A DNA stretch of 15,708 bases. Origin: CAJBIL01 sp049295655 (lineage in GTDB: Bacteria > Pseudomonadota > Gammaproteobacteria > Burkholderiales > Rhodocyclaceae). The translations under genes and the position numbers were made by a program. The stretch is from positions 1 to 15,708 of the forward strand of contig JBAQRB010000066.1 of the NCBI GenBank assembly GCA_049295655.1, read 5' to 3'. Each line of letters starts with the position of its first letter. Positions within the stretch are counted from its first letter, which is position 1. The notes beneath the pieces were generated by a model. The model ran no database searches. It saw nothing but the letters and a program-made list of their open reading frames with translations, and was not told where the DNA came from. This document shows positions 1 through 6,161 of this stretch, in pieces.

Positions 1-206
1 CCGCGCTTCCAGCGTCCGAACGACTCGCCCCCCCCGTGGCCGATAGCACTTCAGACCGGAGGCAAGCACATTGCACCGGTAAAACCATTGCCACAAATTG
101 ATAAAAGTGATAACTTTGCACAAAGTGAAATGCACAACGAGACACCCACAATCAGTACACCGTTCCGAAACAGCCCCCCCCAATCACCGCCTCGAAAGAA
201 ACACGA
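1..206. other. Leader region upstream of the chemotaxis cluster, no confident gene
   Basis: No gene can be assigned with confidence. The region holds two runs of eight C (28-35 and 174-181), a candidate sigma-70 promoter (88-116) and three copies of an (A/T)TGCAC hexamer (71-76, 116-121, 130-135). Frame +1 is open from the window edge to a TGA at 208-210 that overlaps the ATG of the first cheV as ATGA, so it may be the end of an upstream gene. Its third-position GC is high only in about the first 45 bases, then falls, and the predicted peptide is proline-rich without a recognisable domain. A second frame is open until a TGA at 99-101. I cannot decide between these. Confidence 0.4.
88..116 (+). 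promoter_or_regulatory. Candidate sigma-70 promoter for the chemotaxis cluster
   Basis: TTGCCA at 88-93 resembles a -35 box. It is followed after 17 nt by TAACTT at 111-116, with TG one base upstream (108-109) as in an extended -10. The -10 hexamer is poor (three of six positions match). It lies about 90 nt before the first cheV start, in a locally AT-richer stretch. No good flagellar sigma-28 promoter was found. This is a weak prediction from the sequence alone. Confidence 0.3.
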
Positions 207-1172
207 ATGACCGCACTGCTGGAATCGATTGACGGACGAACCAAGCTCGCAGGCAACAACAAGCTGGAGATATTGCTCTTCACGCTCGGCGCCGACCAGC
301 GTACCGGCCGCTGCGAAACCTTCGGCATCAACGTCTTCAAGGTCCGCGAAGTGATGCGCACGCCCCCGATCACGGCCGCACCGGACATGCCTGGTGCTGT
401 CCAGGGCATGGTCAGCCTGCGTGGCGCGCTGGTCCCGGTCGTCGACCTCGCGAGCTATGCCGGCATCCAGACCGGCACAGCGCGCGACATCATGATCGTC
501 ACCGAATACAACGGCCGCACGCAGGGTTTTCTGGTCGAGGCGGTCGACACCATCCTTCGCCTCGACTGGAGCAAGATGCGCGTCCCGCCGGACATGCTGA
601 CCGCCGAGATGGGCGGTCTGGTCACCGCCGTTACCGAACTGGCGGACGAGCGCCTCGTCATGATGATGGACGTCGAGAAGGTGCTCTCCGAAACCACCCA
701 CTACGACGACAACGACCTGGCCTTCCGCAGCATCGCCCCGGTCGACCTGCCCGAATGCACGGTCTATTTTGCCGACGACTCGGTCGTTGCCCGCAAGCAG
801 ATCGAGCGCACGCTGGACGCCATGGGAATCAAGTACGTCGCCTCGATCAACGGCCGTAGCGCCTGGGAAGCGCTGGACAAAGCCGCCAGCCATGCGATCG
901 CCTGCGGCAAGAAGGCGCACGAAATGATCAGCTTGGTGCTCACCGACATCGAAATGCCCGAAATGGACGGCTACCTGCTGACCAAGAAAATCAAGAACGA
1001 CCCGCGCTTCAACGGCGTCCCGGTAATCATGCACTCATCGCTGTCGGGCAGTTCCAACCAGTCGCTCGGCCTCTCGGTCGGCGTCGACGAATACGTTGCG
1101 AAGTTCGAGCCGCAAAAGCTTTCCGAAGCCCTGACGCGACGCCTCGGCGCACAAGTAGCGACTCGCCCCTGA
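207..1172 (+). CDS. cheV: CheV-like chemotaxis adaptor (CheW domain + receiver), first copy
   Basis: 321-residue coupling protein linking receptors to CheA, with a receiver domain that can be phosphorylated by CheA. The CheW-like domain covers about residues 18-165 and includes the typical GINVFKVREV and LRGALVPVVDL strands. The receiver covers about 183-315, with acidic residues D190 and D191, phosphoacceptor D247 in LTDIEMPEMDG, a serine in the switch position (MHSS) and K299 in VAKF. In the last motif the usual proline after the lysine is replaced by phenylalanine. The length is normal for CheV. The ATG at 207 begins a typical CheV N-terminus, although the upstream AGAAAC is a weak ribosome-binding site. 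Compared with its neighbour it carries about seven extra residues (30-36) before CETFG. It lies 18 nt upstream of the second copy. Confidence 0.93.
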   Translation: MTALLESIDGRTKLAGNNKLEILLFTLGADQRTGRCETFGINVFKVREVMRTPPITAAPDMPGAVQGMVSLRGALVPVVDLASYAGIQTGTARDIMIVTEYNGRTQGFLVEAVDTILRLDWSKMRVPPDMLTAEMGGLVTAVTELADERLVMMMDVEKVLSETTHYDDNDLAFRSIAPVDLPECTVYFADDSVVARKQIERTLDAMGIKYVASINGRSAWEALDKAASHAIACGKKAHEMISLVLTDIEMPEMDGYLLTKKIKNDPRFNGVPVIMHSSLSGSSNQSLGLSVGVDEYVAKFEPQKLSEALTRRLGAQVATRP

Positions 1173-1190
1173 TCCAAGGAAAGCAAGAAC

Positions 1191-2117
1191 ATGGCCGAAA
1201 ATACCCTCCTGCAAACCGTCGATGCCCGAACCCGGCTCGCCGGCTCCAACCAGATGGAAATCCTGCTCTTCTCGCTCGGCACCTGCGAAACCTTCGGCAT
1301 CAATGTCTTCAAGGTGCGCGAAGTGGGGCGCACGCCGCACATCACCAAGACGCCCAACATGCCGCACGGCGTCGAAGGATTGATTTCGCTGCGCGGCAAC
1401 GTCATCCCCGTCCTCTCGCTGGCCCCCTTCCTGCAACTCGAGGATTCCTCGGCCGGCAACGGCGGCGCCATGATGGTCGCCGAGTTCTCGCAACGCACGA
1501 TCGGCTTCCTCGTCCATGAAGTCGACCGCATCATCCGCGTCGACTGGGAACGCGTCAAAGCCCCGGAAACCGTGCTGGCCGGCAATCAGGGACTGATCAC
1601 AGCAATCATCGAACTCGAACACGGTCGTCTCGTATCGATTCTCGATGTCGAACAGATCATCGCCAACGCCTTCGGCGAAGCGATCATCGCCGACCTCGCA
1701 CCGGTTCGCAGCAGCAACACCAACGTCTTCTTTGCCGACGACTCGATCTTCGCGCGCAAAAAAATCGTCGAAGTCCTCGACTTGCTCGACGTCAAGCACA
1801 AGCACGCCACCAACGGCGCCGAGGCCTGGAGCCGCCTGCAGGCGATCGCCGCCCACGCCCAGCAAACCGGCAGCAAGCTGCACGACGAACTGAACCTCAT
1901 CCTGGTCGACGCCGAAATGCCCGAAATGGACGGCTACGTGCTGACCAAGAACATCAAGGGCGATGCCCGCTTCAGCGGCATCCCGGTCGTCATGCACTCC
2001 TCGCTCTCCTCCGAGGCCAACCGCGCGATGGGCAAGTCGGTCGGGGTGGACGCCTACGTCGCCAAGTTTTCCGCCGACGCCCTGGCCGACACCCTGCGCC
2101 CGCTGCTCGAACGCTGA
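1191..2117 (+). CDS. cheV: CheV-like chemotaxis adaptor (CheW domain + receiver), second copy
   Basis: 308-residue paralogue of the preceding gene with the same order of domains: CheW-like at about residues 17-160 and receiver at about 177-308. The receiver keeps D183 and D184, the phosphoacceptor D240 in LVDAEMPEMDGY, a serine switch in MHSS and K292 in VAKF. AAGGAAAG at 1176-1183, 7 nt before the ATG, supports the start. The two copies align through their length, so they are a tandem duplication, but the proteins have diverged clearly. In the absence of cheW in the window, the pair may provide receptor-kinase coupling, perhaps for different receptors. That division of labour is inference. 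Confidence 0.93.
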   Translation: MAENTLLQTVDARTRLAGSNQMEILLFSLGTCETFGINVFKVREVGRTPHITKTPNMPHGVEGLISLRGNVIPVLSLAPFLQLEDSSAGNGGAMMVAEFSQRTIGFLVHEVDRIIRVDWERVKAPETVLAGNQGLITAIIELEHGRLVSILDVEQIIANAFGEAIIADLAPVRSSNTNVFFADDSIFARKKIVEVLDLLDVKHKHATNGAEAWSRLQAIAAHAQQTGSKLHDELNLILVDAEMPEMDGYVLTKNIKGDARFSGIPVVMHSSLSSEANRAMGKSVGVDAYVAKFSADALADTLRPLLER

Positions 2118-2155
2118 CTTTGACGACACGATTCACTTGCTTGCACGGTGCGGCC

Positions 2156-2998
2156 ATGACCCTGATGACGATGGATGAAAAACTGATCCTCCGGGACGAA
2201 CGGATTGACCGGAATCACCAGGAACTTTACGACCTCATCGATCTGCTCGCCATCAGCATGGAGTCCGGCAAGGCAAACCGCCGCTGCGTCAGGATTGCAG
2301 ACGAACTTGTCGACGTCGCGGAGCAGCACCTGGCAATGGAAGACGCACTGATGATTCGCCACCGTCACCCGCAAGTCGTGGAACACAAAAACGAGCACAT
2401 CGGCCTCATCGCCAGCATCGTCGATTTCAGGAACGCGCTCGAAGCCGGCCTTGACATTTACGTTGGCGAACAACTGAAGGCCTTGCGCAACAAGCTGAGC
2501 GCTCACATCACGCAAAGCGACAAGACACTGGTCGCCGAACTGCGCAATCAAAACTACTGCAACAACCCGAATGCCGTTTTTAGCAAAGGAAACCCAGCAA
2601 TGAGCGCGCTCACGATGAACAAAAACCTGATCCTCAACTACAGCAAGATCGACAACGACCACCAGAAGCTCTTCGACCTGATCAACCAGCTTGCCGCAAC
2701 CATGAAAGCCGGCGAAGCCAAACAGGCCTGCAGCGCGGTGATCAACGAACTGACGGCCTACACCAAGACTCACTTCAGCATGGAAGAGGCCCTGATGAGC
2801 CACCACGGCTATTCCCAGGCCGCCGCGCACAAGACGGAACATGACAAATTCATCAAAAACATCCTTGATTTCAAAAGCAAGTTCGAGGCGGGTTCCGGGA
2901 TCGTCACCATCGAAATCCTGACCTTCCTACGCGACTGGCTGAGCAATCACATCCAGAAAACGGACAAGGCGCTGGTCGCCGTACTCCCGGCCGCCTGA
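2156..2998 (+). CDS. Tandem two-domain bacteriohemerythrin
   Basis: Probable cytoplasmic di-iron protein that binds O2 reversibly, 280 residues as two hemerythrin domains in a row. Counting from the ATG at 2156, domain 1 keeps all seven iron ligands of the family: H21, H58, E62, H77, H81, H117 and D122. Domain 2 has the same set exactly 148 residues later (H169, H206, E210, H225, H229, H265, D270). There is no membrane segment or signalling domain. The frame is open from a TTG at 2120, but domain 1 (MTLMTMDEKLIL) aligns with the start of domain 2 (MSALTMNKNLIL), so 2156 is preferred, although its ribosome-binding site is weak. The gene sits between cheV and cheY, which suggests oxygen sensing, buffering or delivery tied to taxis. 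An internal ribosome-binding site and ATG lie at the domain boundary. Confidence 0.9.
   Translation: MTLMTMDEKLILRDERIDRNHQELYDLIDLLAISMESGKANRRCVRIADELVDVAEQHLAMEDALMIRHRHPQVVEHKNEHIGLIASIVDFRNALEAGLDIYVGEQLKALRNKLSAHITQSDKTLVAELRNQNYCNNPNAVFSKGNPAMSALTMNKNLILNYSKIDNDHQKLFDLINQLAATMKAGEAKQACSAVINELTAYTKTHFSMEEALMSHHGYSQAAAHKTEHDKFIKNILDFKSKFEAGSGIVTIEILTFLRDWLSNHIQKTDKALVAVLPAA
2585..2602 (+). promoter_or_regulatory. Internal ribosome-binding site and ATG at the hemerythrin domain boundary
   Basis: AAAGGAAA at 2585-2592 is followed after 7 nt by an in-frame ATG at 2600. It is a better translation signal than the one before the gene's own start. Initiation here would give a 132-residue protein, the usual size of a free single-domain bacteriohemerythrin. 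The site may be active, or it may be a fossil of two separate genes that became joined in frame. Confidence 0.45.
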
Positions 2999-3028
2999 TC
3001 CAAAAAAAACGGAACCCGGAGCATAACC

Positions 3029-3430
3029 ATGGCTGATTCAACGATGCGCTTTCTCGTGGTCGACGATTTTTCGACGATGCGGCGCATCCTGCGCAACCTG
3101 CTCAAGGAACTCGGCTATTCCCACATCGAGGAAGCCGAAGACGGCGTCATTGCCCTGCAAAAACTGACGCATGGCAACTTCCAGTTCGTCGTCACCGACT
3201 GGAACATGCCCAACATGGACGGGCTGCAACTGCTGCAGAGCATTCGAGCCAACCCCTCGCTACGGCACTTGCCGGTCCTGATGGTCACCGCCGAAGCAAA
3301 AAAGGAAAACATCATCATCGCCGCCCGGTCAGGTGCCGACGGCTACATCGTCAAGCCGTTCACCGGCGCGACACTGGGTGAAAAAATGAAAAAAATCTTC
3401 GACAAAATGAATGCCGCAGGGAAGGCATAA
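3029..3430 (+). CDS. cheY: Chemotaxis response regulator CheY
   Basis: 133-residue single-domain receiver that carries phosphate from CheA to the flagellar switch protein FliM. It is close to E. coli CheY over its whole length and in numbering: acidic pocket D12 and D13, phosphoacceptor D57 in TDWNMPNMDG, switch residues T87 and Y106, and K109 in VKPF. CGGAG at 3017-3021, 7 nt before the ATG, supports the start. There is no output domain. It is followed after only 3 nt by cheZ, so the messenger and its phosphatase are probably made together. It stands 30 nt after the hemerythrin gene, with an A8 run (3002-3009) in that gap. Confidence 0.98.
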   Translation: MADSTMRFLVVDDFSTMRRILRNLLKELGYSHIEEAEDGVIALQKLTHGNFQFVVTDWNMPNMDGLQLLQSIRANPSLRHLPVLMVTAEAKKENIIIAARSGADGYIVKPFTGATLGEKMKKIFDKMNAAGKA

Positions 3431-3433
3431 GCC

Positions 3434-4171
3434 ATGAACCAGAACACCAGCAGCCCCCAATCGCAGGACTCGGACGACCTCGAAGCCCTGTTCGAGAGCA
3501 TCTCCAGCCAGAGCGGACAGCACGCGCAACCCACCCCGCCGACGCCGGATATTGAAGACATTGGCGAGGACCGGGCCTTCCAGCGCATCGGCCAGATGAT
3601 GCGCCAGCTCAACGACACCCTGCACGAGCTGGGCTACGACAAGTTGATCGAAAAGACGGTACATGCCATTCCCGATACCCGCGACCGCCTGGCCTACATC
3701 GCCACGCTGACCGAGCAGGCGGCCTGCCGCGTACTCAACGCGACCGACGTCGCGATCCCCCTGCAGGACAACCTGCAAGCCGACGGCAAGCTTCTTGGCA
3801 AACGCTGGAACGACCTGTACGAAAACCGGCTATCGGTGGACGAATTCAAGGTGCTGGCCGACGACACCCGTGATTTTCTCGACCACCAGATACCGCAGCA
3901 AACTGCCGCGACCAATGCCCAACTCATGGAAATCATGATGGCGCAGGACTTCCAGGACCTCACCGGCCAGGTCATCAAGAAAATCGTCACCCTTGCCCAG
4001 GATCTCGAATGTCGGCTGATGGAAGTACTGGTCGACCTGATTCCCGACAGCCGACGCAACGACGAAGTCAACAACCTGCTCAACGGCCCGGTGATCAACA
4101 CCACGACCAGCGGCGAAACCGCCGTCACGCAAGGGCAGGTTGACGACCTGCTCGACAGTCTGGGTTTTTAA
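3434..4171 (+). CDS. cheZ: CheY-P phosphatase CheZ
   Basis: 245-residue phosphatase that removes phosphate from CheY and ends the signal. The catalytic segment AQDFQDLTGQVIKK is intact; D175 and Q179 correspond to D143 and Q147 of E. coli CheZ. The C-terminal CheY-binding tail QVDDLLDSLGF (last 11 residues) is also preserved. Helical regions between fit the long four-helix dimer of the family. The protein is about 30 residues longer than E. coli CheZ, mainly through an acidic, proline-containing N-terminus (residues 1-45). AGGGAAGG at 3418-3425 lies 8 nt before the ATG and overlaps the end of cheY. cheA follows after 9 nt. Confidence 0.97.
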   Translation: MNQNTSSPQSQDSDDLEALFESISSQSGQHAQPTPPTPDIEDIGEDRAFQRIGQMMRQLNDTLHELGYDKLIEKTVHAIPDTRDRLAYIATLTEQAACRVLNATDVAIPLQDNLQADGKLLGKRWNDLYENRLSVDEFKVLADDTRDFLDHQIPQQTAATNAQLMEIMMAQDFQDLTGQVIKKIVTLAQDLECRLMEVLVDLIPDSRRNDEVNNLLNGPVINTTTSGETAVTQGQVDDLLDSLGF

Positions 4172-4180
4172 GGAAAACAA

Positions 4181-6124
4181 ATGAGCGACTTCATCGGCAG
4201 GGAGGATTTGCTCGCTGACTTCCTGCAGGAAGCCGGAGAGCTGCTTTCCGATGTGGACCACAAGCTAGGGCGCATTGGGCGAAATCCCGACGACCTTTGT
4301 CTGCTCGACGATATTTTCCATACGCTCCATACCATCAAGGGCGGCGCCGAACGTCTCGACAGCGATACGCTGGCCACACTTTGCCACCTGAGCGAAAACC
4401 TCCTCGACCGCCTGCGCCACGGCGAACTGCCGGTCACGACCGAGCTGATGGGCACCGTCATGACGGCAGCCCAAAGCATCCGCGCCATGCTCGGCGAACT
4501 GGGGCAAGCGCTGCAGCCACGCGCTGCGGACCCCGCACTACTCGATGCGATGAACCTCGCACTGTTCAGCAGCACCCTCGAAACAGCGGTGAAAGACGCC
4601 CAAATGAATTCATCGACGGCGGCATTCGACGCCCCCGACTGGCCAACGCTTTACGCAGAACTCGTCCGCATGGCCGACCTTGCCGGCCCCGCACCGACGC
4701 GGATTACCGATGAAACGCCCGCCCCCCCACCCGCCTTCACAACCTGCGCGACCACGCCCATGACCAGCCATCCCGAACCCGAGCAGCCCTCCAGCCCCGC
4801 ACTGAGCGGGCAGCACATCAGCGCCGCCGAAGTGGCCGAAGCCGCCAATGTGGCTGCACCATCGGCCGGCCGTCGTGCCGAAGACCGGAGCGGCGTCGCG
4901 GCAGGCGGCCGTCGCAGCGACGAGCGCAGCCGCGACACAACGATCCGTGTCGACACCAGCCGCCTCGACCAGGTACTCAACCTATCGGGGGAAATCGGCC
5001 TGACCAAGAATCGCCTGACCAGCCTGCGCGCCGACATCCTGGGCGGCAAGAACGATACCGATACCCTGCAAGCGCTCGACCAGGCCGTGAGTCATCTCGA
5101 CCTGCTCGTCTCCGACCTGCAGAACTCGGTGATGAAGACACGGATGCAGCCGATTGGCCGCCTGTTCCAGAAATACCCGCGCATCGCCCGCGACCTCGCC
5201 CGCCAGCTCGGCAAGGAGATGGACCTGGTATTGATCGGCGAGGAGACCGAAATCGACAAGACGATGATCGAGGATCTCTCCGACCCGCTGGTTCACCTGA
5301 TTCGCAACGCCGTCGATCACGGCATCGAAACACCCGCCGAGCGCCTCGCGGCCGGCAAGCCCGAAAAAAGCACGATCCGCCTGGAAGCCCGCCAGGAAGG
5401 CGACCACATCCAGTTGCTCGTCTCCGACGACGGACGCGGCATGCGTCCCGAGCGGATTCGTGCCAAAGCGGTTGAAAAAGGCCTGATCAGCGAGGAAGAA
5501 GCCAACCGCCTCGACGAGCGCCAGAGCTTCAGCCTGATTCTCCTTCCCGGCTTTTCGACCAAAAGCGAGATCACCGATGTCTCCGGCCGCGGCGTTGGGA
5601 TGGATGTCGTCAAGACCAACATCCAGAAACTCAACGGAACGATCGAAATCCGCTCCGAAGCCGGCAAGGGCACGCTGATCCTGATCTCGCTGCCGCTCAC
5701 GCTGGCCATCCTGCCGGTCCTGCTGGTGCGTCTCGGCGAACAGCCCTTTGCCTTGCCGCTTTCGATGGTGCGCGAGATTCTCCCGATCGAAGCCGACAAT
5801 GTGCAGGAGGTCGGCGGCAAGCGCACCCTCGTCCTGCGCGGAGAAATCCTGCCCGTTTTCCCTCTCGCCCACCTGCTCGGCTGGCCGGAAGTACAAGCGC
5901 CGGACTATGGCGTACTGATGCAAAGCGCCGAACGCAGCTTCATCCTCGCGGTAGATAGCTTCGCCGGACGCGACGATGCGGTGATCAAGTCGCTCGACGA
6001 TTTCCGCCCGCGCGGCGTCGCCGGCGTCACCACGCTCTCCAACGGACAGATCGTTCTCATCCTCGACATGAAGGAAATCCTGAACGACGCCGGACAAGGC
6101 ACGGCAACAAGAATGGCCGCCTGA
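4181..6124 (+). CDS. cheA: Chemotaxis sensor histidine kinase CheA
   Basis: 647-residue kinase that autophosphorylates under receptor control and passes phosphate to CheY and the CheV receivers. The P1 (HPt) domain covers about residues 1-110, with phosphorylatable H50 in HTIKGGAERLD. Residues 170-250 are a proline/alanine-rich linker with Arg/Asp/Gly repeats before the dimerisation domain P3 (about 253-320, starting IRVDTSRLDQVLNLSGEI). P4, the ATPase, follows (about 320-507) with its N box HLIRNAVDHGIE at 372-383, G1 SDDGRGM at 415-421, LPGFSTK at 455-461 and G2 GRGVGMD at 469-475. The CheW-like P5 covers about 508-640. No CheY-binding P2 domain can be recognised in the linker. The start has AAGGA at 4170-4174, 6 nt upstream. 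A C7 run at 4722-4728 lies in the linker. Confidence 0.97.
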   Translation: MSDFIGREDLLADFLQEAGELLSDVDHKLGRIGRNPDDLCLLDDIFHTLHTIKGGAERLDSDTLATLCHLSENLLDRLRHGELPVTTELMGTVMTAAQSIRAMLGELGQALQPRAADPALLDAMNLALFSSTLETAVKDAQMNSSTAAFDAPDWPTLYAELVRMADLAGPAPTRITDETPAPPPAFTTCATTPMTSHPEPEQPSSPALSGQHISAAEVAEAANVAAPSAGRRAEDRSGVAAGGRRSDERSRDTTIRVDTSRLDQVLNLSGEIGLTKNRLTSLRADILGGKNDTDTLQALDQAVSHLDLLVSDLQNSVMKTRMQPIGRLFQKYPRIARDLARQLGKEMDLVLIGEETEIDKTMIEDLSDPLVHLIRNAVDHGIETPAERLAAGKPEKSTIRLEARQEGDHIQLLVSDDGRGMRPERIRAKAVEKGLISEEEANRLDERQSFSLILLPGFSTKSEITDVSGRGVGMDVVKTNIQKLNGTIEIRSEAGKGTLILISLPLTLAILPVLLVRLGEQPFALPLSMVREILPIEADNVQEVGGKRTLVLRGEILPVFPLAHLLGWPEVQAPDYGVLMQSAERSFILAVDSFAGRDDAVIKSLDDFRPRGVAGVTTLSNGQIVLILDMKEILNDAGQGTATRMAA

Positions 6125-6161
6125 TGCCATCGCAATGCCCACAACGACAAGGAGACAAATA

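Noticed and set aside
39..46. GCCGATAG as a sigma-28 (FliA) -10 element
   Set aside because: No TAAA-like -35 is present at the required 11-nt spacing, so it is not supported as a flagellar promoter.
51..1034. Open frame of 327 codons on the minus strand across the first cheV
   Set aside because: It lies opposite a clear CheV gene; composition is that of an antisense shadow.
2120..2155. TTG start for the hemerythrin
   Set aside because: The 12 added residues have no counterpart in domain 2, and ATG 2156 aligns with the domain 2 start.
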